Positions 1 through 7,925 of a DNA stretch of 64,000 nt are shown here, in pieces. Source of the DNA: Arthrobacter sp. Bi83 (lineage in GTDB: Bacteria; Actinomycetota; Actinomycetes; Actinomycetales; Micrococcaceae); NCBI RefSeq assembly GCF_918698095.1, contig NZ_CAKKLY010000014.1, positions 1-64,000 of the forward strand, written 5' to 3'. The number at the start of each line of letters is the position of its first letter. Position 1 is the stretch's first letter. Position numbers and translations under genes: made by a program. The notes under the pieces were generated by a model. The model saw nothing but the letters and a program-made list of their open reading frames with translations. It made no database searches and was not told where the DNA came from.

Positions 1-216
1 GCCGGCAAGGCGCTCCCGCAGGACGTCATCGACCGGTCCCTGAAGAACATCGTGTTCACCGTTGACCCGCTGGCCGGAGCCTTCAACAAGCTGCTGCAGG
101 ACGGCGTGGACGCCGGCACCACCAAACTGGCCGACCTCAACGGCATCTTCGACCTCACCACGCTGAACGGCGTCACCGGGCAAAAGACCTCCGCGGCCGG
201 ACTCGGCAAGGACTGA
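1..216 (+). CDS. ABC transporter substrate-binding protein, C-terminal fragment (sulfonate/nitrate/taurine type)
   Basis: Frame 1 is open from the window edge to a TGA at 214-216, giving the last 71 residues of a larger protein. The tail (FTVDPL..., then KLADLNGIFDLTTLN) resembles the C-terminus of periplasmic-binding proteins of the SsuA/TauA/NMT1 family. These are lipid-anchored proteins that deliver aliphatic sulfonates or related solutes to an ABC permease. Its permease and ATPase genes are not visible and may lie upstream of the window. The only SsuBC-like genes here are 26 kb away on the other strand. A strong stem-loop follows. Substrate cannot be assigned. Confidence 0.75.
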   Translation, partial: AGKALPQDVIDRSLKNIVFTVDPLAGAFNKLLQDGVDAGTTKLADLNGIFDLTTLNGVTGQKTSAAGLGKD

Positions 217-268
217 CCCTCAGGCCAGACCGGCAGTTCCAGTTCAATACAATCCAGTTCAATACAAA

Positions 269-306
269 GAGGAGATCCGGCGGGAACATTCCCGCCGGAT
301 CTCCTC
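269..306 (+). terminator. strong stem-loop terminator
   Basis: Perfect 17-bp inverted repeat (arms 269-285 and 290-306) with a 4-nt ACAT loop, 50 bases after the stop of the binding-protein gene and before the oppositely oriented gene at 363-800. It probably ends transcription from both sides. There is no long T-run, as is usual in high-GC actinobacteria. Confidence 0.85.
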
Positions 307-362
307 GCTGTTTGTGCTGCACCAGGGGTGAACCAGTCCGCCTGCTGTTCTGAATTCTGCGC

Positions 363-800
363 CTACAGCGCGCCCTGAAGTTCGTCGAGGACGTAGGACG
401 CCTCGTGGGCCTTCAGCAGATAATGGAAGACAATCGCCGCGGGCGCCGCCTGACTGCCGGTGTATTCCGCCGCCGTCCACGGTCCCCCGGCCACAGCCCC
501 CGCCCAGGCATGGGCCTCGTCCCAGTGGACACCGGCCGGACCGCGCTCGGAAACAAGACGCAGGGCCACCGAAAATCCCACCTCAGCAGGGCCGCCCGAA
601 GCCTGCCGCTGGGCAAAGCCCACGATGTCCACTGACACACCCGGCGTGGTCAAGGACGGCCGGGGCGCCATGGCCGTGGCGGCGCCGTCCAGGCCGCCGG
701 TACCGATGTCCTGACAGGTCAAGGCACACACCTGGTCGCGGAACACAGTCAGTTCCTCGCTGCACTGTGCGCGGATCCTGCGAGCCAAAGCGGTGATCAT
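363..800 (-). CDS. hypothetical protein, 145 aa
   Basis: I do not recognise a family. I chose the ATG at 800 because a GGAG lies 7 nt before it; the longer reading to 839 has no ribosome site. The protein has no signal peptide or membrane segment. It has three cysteines near the N-terminus (one in QCSEE, then a CALTC pair) and a strand-rich middle (VSVDIVGFAQRQ...GFSVALRLV) that looks like genuine protein rather than a shadow frame. It lies between the terminator at 269-306 and the GntR regulator and has no obvious operon partner. Confidence 0.55.
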   Translation of the reverse strand: MITALARRIRAQCSEELTVFRDQVCALTCQDIGTGGLDGAATAMAPRPSLTTPGVSVDIVGFAQRQASGGPAEVGFSVALRLVSERGPAGVHWDEAHAWAGAVAGGPWTAAEYTGSQAAPAAIVFHYLLKAHEASYVLDELQGAL

Positions 801-972
801 CGGGACTCCGTTCTTGTCTGTACTTGTGGACCAAACCAACCACTCGGACGGTTAGTCCACAATGCACAAGGACACGGACGGACTCAGGACGCAACACGGC
901 TTAACGAACGGCAGTATGGCGTAAAGAAACGCAGGGCGCAGGCCACCGGCGCAGGCAGCCGGCGGCCGGGAT

Positions 973-1686
973 CTAGAGGCGCATTCGTGCCACGAAGCGG
1001 AACCTGTCGCCCCGGAAAACCGACCGGGTCCACTCAACAGGACTGCCCTCCGGGTTGAAGCCGAGCCGGTGCACCAGCAGCATCGGGGCCCCCATTTCGA
1101 CATCCAGCAGCCGGACCTCATCGGGGCCGGCGAGCTTGGTCTCCACCGTGTCCTCCACTTCAATGATGCGGATTCCGTAGTCCTCGCTTAAGGCGGAATA
1201 CAGCGATCCCCGGGTCTCCACGTTGTGCGCAAGGTCCGGCAGCGCTCCGGCGAGGAAGGCTGTTTCGTGGGCGAGCGGTTCGCCGTTGACCAGCCTGATG
1301 CGCTCGACGCGATGGACATCGGTCCCGGGATCCACTCCCAGTCTCCGGGCGGTGACGGGATCGGCGGCCACCGTGCTCATATCCAGGATTTTGGCCGACG
1401 CCGTGAGCCCCTGACTCGCCGCGTCGTCGGAAAACGAGGTGAGCTGGCGGACATGCGTGACTTTCGGCGGCGCGACAAAGGTGCCCCGCCCCTGTGTTCG
1501 GTCGAGGCGGCCCTCGGCCACGAGTTCCCCGATCGCCTGGCGGACCGTGGTGCGGGACGTCGAGTACTGCTCGGCCAACGCCCGCTCCGTGGGAATCAAG
1601 GTGCCCGGGGCTGCGTCCTCGATGAGCGCGAGGATCTGCTCCTTGAGCACGTAGTACTTGGGCAGCGCAGCGGCGTGGGTCTCCAT
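973..1686 (-). CDS. GntR/HutC-family repressor (UTRA domain), NagR/DasR-like
   Basis: 237 aa, the usual length for HutC-type GntR proteins. The N-terminal winged helix (about residues 10-75) carries the typical LIPTERALAEQY and SRTTVRQAIGEL helices. Residues about 92-232 form a UTRA effector domain. NagR/YvoA and DasR of this family bind GlcN-6-P or GlcNAc-6-P and release operators related to TGGTCTAGACCA. Two such sites (1715-1730, 1739-1756) lie between this gene and the divergent amino-sugar operon. It is therefore very likely the operon's repressor and may control itself. The effector is inferred from the neighbouring nagA. Confidence 0.9.
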   Translation of the reverse strand: METHAAALPKYYVLKEQILALIEDAAPGTLIPTERALAEQYSTSRTTVRQAIGELVAEGRLDRTQGRGTFVAPPKVTHVRQLTSFSDDAASQGLTASAKILDMSTVAADPVTARRLGVDPGTDVHRVERIRLVNGEPLAHETAFLAGALPDLAHNVETRGSLYSALSEDYGIRIIEVEDTVETKLAGPDEVRLLDVEMGAPMLLVHRLGFNPEGSPVEWTRSVFRGDRFRFVARMRL

Positions 1687-1703
1687 GACTGCGATATTAC
1701 CTA

Positions 1704-1732
1704 TTGACAGGAAAATTGGTCTACGCCAAAAT
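1704..1732 (+). promoter_or_regulatory. promoter of the amino-sugar operon
   Basis: TTGACA (1704-1709), a 17-bp spacer and CAAAAT (1727-1732) form a sigma-70-like promoter about 80 bp before the transporter start. The first operator occupies the spacer and -10. The second sits at the predicted start of transcription. Repressor binding would therefore block initiation directly. Confidence 0.6.
1715..1730. promoter_or_regulatory. DasR/NagR-like operator 1
   Basis: ATTGGTCTACGCCAAA, an imperfect palindrome of TTGGT/GCCAA halves, close to the known dre consensus (A)CTGGTCTAGACCA(C). It lies in the spacer of the predicted promoter. Its centre is about 25 bp from operator 2, so two dimers could bind nearly the same face. 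Confidence 0.75.
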
Positions 1733-1738
1733 GGAGAA

Positions 1739-1756
1739 AATTGGTTTATACCAATT
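1739..1756. promoter_or_regulatory. DasR/NagR-like operator 2
   Basis: Perfect 7-bp arms AATTGGT and ACCAATT around TTAT. This is the same half-site as operator 1 and overlaps the predicted transcription start. With operator 1 it marks the divergent region as the binding target of the adjacent GntR protein. Confidence 0.78.
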
Positions 1757-1813
1757 CAGGCACTCGCTTAATGAGAACCCAAACCCCTCCCCTAGGCAGA
1801 CAAGGACCCAAAG

Positions 1814-3217
1814 ATGTCGTTCCTGCAAGACCTTCGCCAGACGCCCCGTCTGGGCCTCCTGGTCGGCGGCACCGCCGCCACCATCGGGATCATTTACGGC
1901 TACGATCTTTCAAATATCGCCGGCGCCCTGCTCTTCATCACCAAGGAATTCCAGCTCTCCACGAGCCAGCAGGAACTGGTGACCACCGCCGTCGTCGTCG
2001 GTGAAGTCCTCGGCGCTGTACTGGGCGGCTGGCTCGCCAACCTCTTTGGCCGCAAGGCGTGCATGGTGGGAGTCGCCGGCGCCTATGCCGCCTTCGCCAT
2101 CCTGAGCGCATTGTCTGCGGACGTCCCCATGCTGCTCATTGCCCGGCTCCTGCTGGGCCTGACGATCGGCATTTCCGTGGTGGTGGTGCCCGTGTTCGTG
2201 GCCGAATCCGCGCCCCCGAAGGTCCGGGGCGCCCTGCTCGTCGCCTACCAGGTGGCCACCGTCATCGGCATCATCGTCGGATACCTGGCGGCCTATGCCT
2301 TGTCCGCCACCGAAAACTGGCGCCTGATGCTGGGCCTGGCGGCCGTCCCTGCGGCAGCGGTCCTCGCCGTCACGCTCCGGCTCCCTGACACCGCCCGCTG
2401 GTACATGATGCGCGGACGCACCGAGGATGCCCGCCGCACACTGTCCTCCATCGAACCGCACACCGACGTGGACGCCGAACTGGCCGACATGCAGCGCGCC
2501 ATCGGCGACGAACGCGGCGGAGGCCTGCGGGAAATGCTGCGCTCCCCGTACCTCAAGGCCACAGTCTTCGTGGTCGGGCTGGGCTTCTTCATCCAGATCA
2601 CCGGCATCAACGCCGTGGTCTACTACAGCCCGCGGATCTTCGAAGCGATGGGCTTCACGGGCAACGCCGCCCTGCTTTTGCTCCCTGCCCTGGTCCAGGC
2701 CGCCTCGCTGGTTGCCGTCTTCGTGTCGCTGTCCCTGGTGGACAAGGTGGGGCGGCGGCCCATTCTCCTCGGCGGCATCGCGATGATGATCGTCGCCAAC
2801 ATCATTCTCGTTGCCGTCTTCATGGCGGGCCGCGACTTCGGCGGAGCCCTGACCGTCATCGGATTCCTGGGCGTCCTCCTGTTCACCGTCGGCTTTACGT
2901 TCGGATTCGGCGCGCTGGTCTGGGTCTACGCCGGGGAATCGTTCCCGGCACGCCTGCGGTCCCTGGGCGCCAGCGCCATGCTGACCTCCGACCTCGTGGC
3001 CAACGTCATCGTCGCAGCGTTCTTCCTCACGATGCTGCAGCGCCTGGGCGGAGCCGGGACCTTCGCCGTGTTCGGCGCCCTCGCCGTCGCCGGGTTCATC
3101 TTCGTGCACCGCCTCGCACCGGAAACCAAGGGCCGAAACCTCGAAGAAATCCGGCACTACTGGGAAAACGGCGCCCGCTGGCCGGAGCAGACCGGCAGCA
3201 AGCCGGCGGCCAAGTAA
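1814..3217 (+). CDS. MFS sugar porter family transporter, probable GlcNAc/amino-sugar importer
   Basis: 467 aa, the usual size for the sugar porter family (TC 2.A.1.1), with 12 predicted membrane segments. Family marks seen are GYDLSNIAGAL in TM1, GRKA in loop 2-3, the central PDTARW, GRRP in loop 8-9 and PETKGR at about 436-441. AAGGA lies 7 nt before the ATG. The stop overlaps the kinase start by one base (TAATG), so the two are translationally coupled. An MFS porter in place of a PTS or ABC system, followed by a kinase, implies import of the free sugar and phosphorylation inside the cell. The substrate is inferred from the operon. Confidence 0.9.
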   Translation: MSFLQDLRQTPRLGLLVGGTAATIGIIYGYDLSNIAGALLFITKEFQLSTSQQELVTTAVVVGEVLGAVLGGWLANLFGRKACMVGVAGAYAAFAILSALSADVPMLLIARLLLGLTIGISVVVVPVFVAESAPPKVRGALLVAYQVATVIGIIVGYLAAYALSATENWRLMLGLAAVPAAAVLAVTLRLPDTARWYMMRGRTEDARRTLSSIEPHTDVDAELADMQRAIGDERGGGLREMLRSPYLKATVFVVGLGFFIQITGINAVVYYSPRIFEAMGFTGNAALLLLPALVQAASLVAVFVSLSLVDKVGRRPILLGGIAMMIVANIILVAVFMAGRDFGGALTVIGFLGVLLFTVGFTFGFGALVWVYAGESFPARLRSLGASAMLTSDLVANVIVAAFFLTMLQRLGGAGTFAVFGALAVAGFIFVHRLAPETKGRNLEEIRHYWENGARWPEQTGSKPAAK

Positions 3218-4239
3218 TGCCCCGCGTCCTCGGCCTGGATATCGGGGGCTCTAAGACCCACGCCATCCTGGCGGGCAACGCTGTCAATGACAACGCCGAC
3301 GACGGCGGGCAGGCTGTCGTCGAGTGCACCGGCGGCAGCGCGAACATCACCTCAGTCGGAGAGCCGGCGGCTTCCGCCGCACTGGACGGCCTCGCCCGCC
3401 GGCTCGGCGCCGGAAACCCTGACGGCCACGGAATCCACACCGTCTGCGCCGGCGCTGCCGGGGCAGACACTCCCGAGAGCCGGGACCGGCTCGCGGCCAT
3501 GCTCTCGCGAAGGTTCCCGGAAGCCCGGATCCAGGTGGTCCACGACACCCGCATCATCCTCGCAGCGGAAAGCCTGGACGCCGGCACGGTCCTGATCTCC
3601 GGCACCGGTTCCGCCGCCTGGGCACAGAGCGCGGACGGCCGCGAAGCCAGGGCGGGCGGCTGGGGGTACCTGCTGGGCGACGAAGGAAGCGGCTACGCCG
3701 TCACCCGCAGCGCCGTTCGCAACGTACTCACTGAACACGACGCGGGCAAGCCTCCCGGGCCGCTGTCGGTGCGCATCCTGAAACGGACCGGCGCCGCCGA
3801 ACCCCTGGCGCTGCTGGACCTCTTCTACCGCAACCCGGAACGCCGGTATTGGGCCGGCCTTGCCGGCACAGTGTTCGACGTGGCTGCCATGGGGGACGTG
3901 GCCGCCAACGCCATCGCCGAGGACGCCGCCCGGCAACTGGCAGCCTTGGCCGTCGCCGTCAACGAGCGGCTGGGCGGCCTTCCGGGATCCGATGGTCACG
4001 GGTCCGGCGCTCCCGGATCAGCAGGTCCACCCGTCCTCCTGGCCGGCGGGATGCTGGTCAACCAGCCGCTCCTGGCCGGCCGTGTCCGGGCGTTTCTGGA
4101 AGGACGCGGGCTGACCGACGTCAGGGTCCTGGACCGCGCCCCCGCCTGGGGCGCCGTGAAGCTGGCCCAGGAACTGGCCAACTCCACCGGCGCCGGCATG
4201 CCCCACCGTTCGAACCATTCCATCCACTCTCCGGCCTAA
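3217..4239 (+). CDS. BadF/BadG-type ATPase family kinase, probable N-acetylglucosamine kinase
   Basis: 340 aa ASKHA-fold kinase related to eukaryotic-type GlcNAc kinase. It has an N-terminal phosphate-1 loop GLDIGGSKT (6-14), ISGTGSAAW (127-135) and GWGYLLGDEGSG (about 148-159), all typical of the BadF/BadG/BcrA family. The reaction would be GlcNAc + ATP to GlcNAc-6-P, supplying the SIS protein and NagA. A glycine/serine-rich insert (around GSDGHGSGAPGSAG) breaks the C-terminal half. The start overlaps the porter stop. The operon makes GlcNAc the best candidate; glucosamine is possible. Confidence 0.85.
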   Translation: MPRVLGLDIGGSKTHAILAGNAVNDNADDGGQAVVECTGGSANITSVGEPAASAALDGLARRLGAGNPDGHGIHTVCAGAAGADTPESRDRLAAMLSRRFPEARIQVVHDTRIILAAESLDAGTVLISGTGSAAWAQSADGREARAGGWGYLLGDEGSGYAVTRSAVRNVLTEHDAGKPPGPLSVRILKRTGAAEPLALLDLFYRNPERRYWAGLAGTVFDVAAMGDVAANAIAEDAARQLAALAVAVNERLGGLPGSDGHGSGAPGSAGPPVLLAGGMLVNQPLLAGRVRAFLEGRGLTDVRVLDRAPAWGAVKLAQELANSTGAGMPHRSNHSIHSPA

Positions 4240-4279
4240 AACCATCGCTTCACCATCCATTCGATCAACAGGAGATCCC

Positions 4280-5356
4280 ATGACACCGCCGAACATCACT
4301 TTGCCCGCAGCCGGTTCCACCCTTCAGGCGCCGGGGGCGCTGATGGCAGCTGAAATCCTCGAGCAGCCCGACGCCCTCACCCGCCAGCTCGACGTCAGCC
4401 GCGCCGACATCCGGCGTCTTGCCGCCACACTTCGCGCCTCAGACGTCCGTTACGTCCTGCTGGCCGCCCGGGGCACGAGCGATCACGCGGCCCTGTACGC
4501 GAAGTACCTCATCGAAACGGTGCTGGGGCTGCCCGCCGGGCTGGCCTCGCCGTCGAGCCTCACCGTGTACGGCGCTGAACCGAAGATGAACGGCGTCCTC
4601 TGGCTGGCGGTCAGCCAGTCGGGCGGGTCCCCCGACCTGGTGGACTCCACCGCCGCCGCGGCGCGCGGCGGCGCCGTCACCGTGGCCGTGACCAACGCGC
4701 CGTCGTCGCCACTGGCGGGTGCCGCCCAGCACCATGTGGACATTCTGGCAGGGCCGGAACGTGCCGTGGCCGCCACCAAGAGCTACACGTCCCAGCTGCT
4801 GGCGCTCTGGCTGCTCATCGATGCCTGGGCCGGCGGGGAAGGGGCCGACGCGTCGGTCCTGCCCGGCCACGCCGCCGACGTCCTCGCCGGACCGGAGATA
4901 CTTGAGGTGGCAGACCGCTACCGGTTCGTCAATCACATCATCACCACGGGGCGCGGTTTCTCCTATCCCACGGCACGAGAGGCGGCGTTGAAACTCATGG
5001 AGACGTCCTACCTGGCAGCCCATGCCTTCTCCGGAGCGGACCTCCTGCACGGGCCGTTCGCGATGATTGACGAGGACCGCCCCGTCATCGCCATCGCTTC
5101 GCCCGGCGCCGGCGGCCGTGCCCTGCAGCCGGTGCTGGAACGGCTGGCTGAGCGCGGGGCAGACGTCTGCGTTGTCGGCGACCCCGCCGCAGCCCGGCCA
5201 CTGAACCATCTGGTGCCCCTGCCGGCGGTGCACGAGCAGCTTGCTCCAATCCTTGAAATCCTGCCATTGCAGCGCCTGGCCCACGCCATGGCCGCTGCCC
5301 GCCACCGCGACCCCGACGCACCCCGGGGGCTGCGTAAAATCACGGAAACCTGGTGA
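4280..5356 (+). CDS. double SIS-domain protein, probable glucosamine-6-phosphate deaminase (NagB-II type)
   Basis: 358 aa with two SIS domains (about 45-175 and 200-330). It resembles the isomerase half of GlmS and lacks the glutaminase half. Seen are ARGTSDHAA, SQSGGSPD (phosphosugar loop), ATKSYTSQ and, in the second domain, GRGFSYPTAREAALK. Proteins of this kind next to nagA act as glucosamine-6-P deaminases (NagB-II), giving fructose-6-P and ammonia. No classical NagB is present, so this supplies the last step. CAGGAGATCCC precedes the ATG. The stop overlaps the nagA start (GTGA). Confidence 0.85.
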   Translation: MTPPNITLPAAGSTLQAPGALMAAEILEQPDALTRQLDVSRADIRRLAATLRASDVRYVLLAARGTSDHAALYAKYLIETVLGLPAGLASPSSLTVYGAEPKMNGVLWLAVSQSGGSPDLVDSTAAAARGGAVTVAVTNAPSSPLAGAAQHHVDILAGPERAVAATKSYTSQLLALWLLIDAWAGGEGADASVLPGHAADVLAGPEILEVADRYRFVNHIITTGRGFSYPTAREAALKLMETSYLAAHAFSGADLLHGPFAMIDEDRPVIAIASPGAGGRALQPVLERLAERGADVCVVGDPAAARPLNHLVPLPAVHEQLAPILEILPLQRLAHAMAAARHRDPDAPRGLRKITETW

Positions 5357-6525
5357 GTACCACGCTCATTTCCGCAGCCCGTGTCATCGCACCCGGCGCG
5401 GTCCTCGAGCCTGGCTGGGTGGAAACCCGGTCCGGCCAGATCAGCGCGGTAGGTGCCGGGTCCCCTCCCCGCGAACCCGACGCAAGCTTTCCGGAAGGGA
5501 CTGTGGCACCGGGCTTCATTGACGCCCACATTCACGGCGGCGGCGGCTTCAGCTTCAACGATCCGGACCCCGCCGCAGCAGCCGTCAAGATCGCCGCAGT
5601 ACACCTGGAGCACGGCACCACCACGCTGATGGCAAGTCTCGTCACTGCGCCTTTGGCAGAGCTTAAGACGGCTGTTGCCGCCCTGGCGGGCCTGGTGGAG
5701 GATGGCGTGCTGGCCGGAATCCACCTCGAAGGACCCTGGCTCAGCCCCTCCCACCGCGGCGCGCACACCAAAGACCTGCTGCAGTTGCCGGACCCGGCCA
5801 GCATCGACCGGCTGATGCTGGCCGGCCGGGGCACGGTACGGATGGTAACGGTGGCACCCGAGCTTGAAGGGGGTCTGGCGGCGATCCGGCAGATCACCGG
5901 CCACGGCGCAGTCGCAGCAATCGGCCACACCGGTGCCGGCTATGACCTTGCCCGCCAGGCGATCGCCGCAGGGGCCACAGTGGGGACCCATGTGTTCAAC
6001 GCCATGCGGCCCTTGCACCACCGTGAACCCGGGCCCGCACTGGCACTGCTGGAAGACCCGAACGTCTTTGCAGAGGTGATTGCGGACGGCGTGCACCTGC
6101 ACCCGTCGCTGGTCCGCTTCATCTCGGGAAGCCCTGCCCGGGCAGTCTTCGTCACCGATGCGATGGCGGCGGCCTGTGCTTCTGAGGGGACGTACCAGCT
6201 TGGCGGGCTTGAAGTCCATGTCGCCAACGGCGAGGCGCGGCTGGCCAGCAACGGCGCCATCGCCGGCAGCGTGCTGACGCTGGACGCCGCCATCCGGCAC
6301 GCGGTAAACCATGCCGGCCTCCCGCTCGCCGACGCGGTCCGCGCGGCAACCCAGAATCCGGCGGACATGCTGGGGCTCTCCGACGTCGGCCGTCTTGAAC
6401 CGGGCAGGCGCGCGGACCTGGTGGTGCTCGATGAGGGCCTCAAGGTTGCCGCGACCATGAAGTCCGGCACCTGGTGCCGGCCCGCCGCTCCCGTCAGGCG
6501 CCGCCGTTCCGGACGTGCTGGATGA
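5353..6525 (+). CDS. nagA: N-acetylglucosamine-6-phosphate deacetylase
   Basis: 390 aa amidohydrolase removing acetate from GlcNAc-6-P. Seen are the metal HxH (H59, H61 in DAHIHGGGG), the metal glutamate in HLEGPW (E126), GHTGA (H192), GTHVFNAM (H213), LHH (221-223) and catalytic Asp in FVTDA (D269). It starts with GTG overlapping the previous TGA. Its last 32 bases overlap the convergent NUDIX gene. The C-terminus ends in an Arg-rich tail (VRRRRSGRAG), perhaps a late extension. With the porter, kinase and SIS deaminase it completes GlcNAc to fructose-6-P. Confidence 0.95.
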   Translation: MSTTLISAARVIAPGAVLEPGWVETRSGQISAVGAGSPPREPDASFPEGTVAPGFIDAHIHGGGGFSFNDPDPAAAAVKIAAVHLEHGTTTLMASLVTAPLAELKTAVAALAGLVEDGVLAGIHLEGPWLSPSHRGAHTKDLLQLPDPASIDRLMLAGRGTVRMVTVAPELEGGLAAIRQITGHGAVAAIGHTGAGYDLARQAIAAGATVGTHVFNAMRPLHHREPGPALALLEDPNVFAEVIADGVHLHPSLVRFISGSPARAVFVTDAMAAACASEGTYQLGGLEVHVANGEARLASNGAIAGSVLTLDAAIRHAVNHAGLPLADAVRAATQNPADMLGLSDVGRLEPGRRADLVVLDEGLKVAATMKSGTWCRPAAPVRRRRSGRAG

Positions 6526-6970
6526 GCGCGTCGAGGATCGGCACCTGGCCTTTTACCAGCTTGGTGCGGGCGTCGGGCTCTGTGGCCCATTTGGCGTCGT
6601 CGATCTCCGGGAAGCTGCGGACTGTGCCGGATCCCTTCGGCCATTCCAGCGAAAAGGTGTTGCTCACGATTTCCCCGGGCGCGAAGTCGGACTCGGCTGT
6701 AAAGACGGTGACGACCTTGCCCGAGGGTTGCCGGAAGGAGCCCAGCTGGATGTAATCGGCGGAGGGTGGAGGCGCGCCCATCTCCTCGGCGAACTCACGC
6801 TTCGCCGCCACCATCGGGTCCTCGTCCTCGAGGTACTCGCCCTTGGGAATTGACCAGGCGTGCGCATCCTTATGGGCCCAGAACGGGCCGCCCATGTGGG
6901 CTATCCAGAACTCTAATTCGGATCTGACCGTCCGCCGGTACAGCAGAATGCCTGCGCTCCAGACCGTCAT
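6494..6970 (-). CDS. NUDIX hydrolase
   Basis: 158 aa. A complete Nudix box spans about 44-66 (G44, E50, REFAEEMG at 58-65), preceded by WSIPKGE. The form AGILLYRR...VWIAHMGGPFW/WSIPKG matches a group of small bacterial Nudix proteins related to diadenosine polyphosphate or dinucleotide hydrolases. The substrate cannot be told. It overlaps nagA tail-to-tail and is the last gene of a loose minus-strand run that includes the PepSY and PEBP-like genes. Confidence 0.88.
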   Translation of the reverse strand: MTVWSAGILLYRRTVRSELEFWIAHMGGPFWAHKDAHAWSIPKGEYLEDEDPMVAAKREFAEEMGAPPPSADYIQLGSFRQPSGKVVTVFTAESDFAPGEIVSNTFSLEWPKGSGTVRSFPEIDDAKWATEPDARTKLVKGQVPILDALIQHVRNGGA

Positions 6971-6983
6971 TGGCTAACCGCGG

Positions 6984-7313
6984 TCAGTCGTTCTCAGCTC
7001 CCTGGTTCAGGACCTGGAAGTCCGGGCCGAGGTTCACTTCGACTTCCGAACCGCTGTTCAGCTGGATCTCCACTTCATAGGCAGAGCCGGGGTCGCGGCC
7101 GCCCTCCACGTCGGTAACCGTGCCCGGCCCCACCTTGGCCAGGGCGGCCTGGATCGCCTTGTCGCGGTCGGTCTGGCTCAGCGGGCTCTGGGTGCCTCCG
7201 GTCGTGGCCTTGTCATCGTCGAAGGGGTTCCCGGCCGCCGCTGCAACCGTTGCTCCTCCAAGGGCTGCTGCAGCCAGCGCCCCGCCGACAATCCACGCTG
7301 TTCTTTTGCGCAT
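6984..7313 (-). CDS. small secreted PepSY-like protein
   Basis: 109 aa using the ATG at 7313, which has GAGAGGAG 8 nt upstream; an ORF start at 7370 has no such site. Residues 1-26 are a signal peptide (MRKR, then a hydrophobic run to AAAA). The mature part (KAIQAALAKVGPGTVTDVEGG..., YEVEIQLNSGSEVEVNLG) has the one-domain PepSY pattern of a helix and three strands. PepSY domains often restrain peptidases or bind metals at the cell surface. A distant relative is at 49615-50079. No specific role can be read. Confidence 0.75.
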   Translation of the reverse strand: MRKRTAWIVGGALAAAALGGATVAAAAGNPFDDDKATTGGTQSPLSQTDRDKAIQAALAKVGPGTVTDVEGGRDPGSAYEVEIQLNSGSEVEVNLGPDFQVLNQGAEND

Positions 7314-7385
7314 GGCAAGGACTCCTCTCACGCTTTTTTCCAGTGTGCGCCCGATCCACGGCATGCACAACGACGGCTTTGTTGC

Positions 7386-7916
7386 TCAACGGCTGTAGAC
7401 GCCGGTGATCGTCGCCGAACCGAGCAGGTGTTTCGCCAACTCAGTTCCCAGGCTCGCCGGCCGCGCACCCGCCCGGGTGTCGAGGTCCTCCACACCCAGC
7501 GCATAGACCGTGACAATGTAACGGTGCGGGCCGTGCCCGGGCGGCGGCGCGGCACCAAGGTAGCCCCGGAATCCGGCGTCATTCTTCAACTGCACCACGC
7601 CGTCCGGAAGCTGCTGTCCGCCCTCGGCCCCTGCCCCCTCCCGCAGCGAGGTGACGTCCGCCGGAAGGTTAAGAACGGCCCAGTGCCAGAACCCGCCGGC
7701 ACCCGGTGCGTCCGGATCGAACACGGTAACGGCGTAGCTTCTGGTCCCTTCGGGCGCCCCGCTCCAGCTCAGCTGCGGCGATTCATCCTGCCCGCCGGCG
7801 TGCATCCTGCCGCTGCGTTGGGCGGGCGGCAGTGTTTCACCGTTCCGGAATGATTCGCTGCTGAGCCCGAACGACGGTACGTCCGGCAGGTCTGAAAATG
7901 GACCGGAGGATGTCAT
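7386..7916 (-). CDS. YbhB/YbcL-family (PEBP/Raf-kinase-inhibitor-like) protein
   Basis: 176 aa. It carries the PEBP ligand-site signatures DPDAPG (67-72), HW (78-79) and, later, GPHRYIVTVYAL. No signal peptide, so cytosolic. Bacterial PEBP homologues are abundant, but their ligand is usually unknown. It starts 9 bp after the PfkB gene stop and so is probably co-transcribed with it. Confidence 0.9.
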   Translation of the reverse strand: MTSSGPFSDLPDVPSFGLSSESFRNGETLPPAQRSGRMHAGGQDESPQLSWSGAPEGTRSYAVTVFDPDAPGAGGFWHWAVLNLPADVTSLREGAGAEGGQQLPDGVVQLKNDAGFRGYLGAAPPPGHGPHRYIVTVYALGVEDLDTRAGARPASLGTELAKHLLGSATITGVYSR

Positions 7917-7925
7917 GGCTGCCTT

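Noticed and set aside
22..216. Binding-protein fragment as the missing part of the organosulfur ABC operon
   Set aside because: It is 26 kb away on the opposite strand and its own upstream context is outside the window, so it cannot be assigned to that operon.
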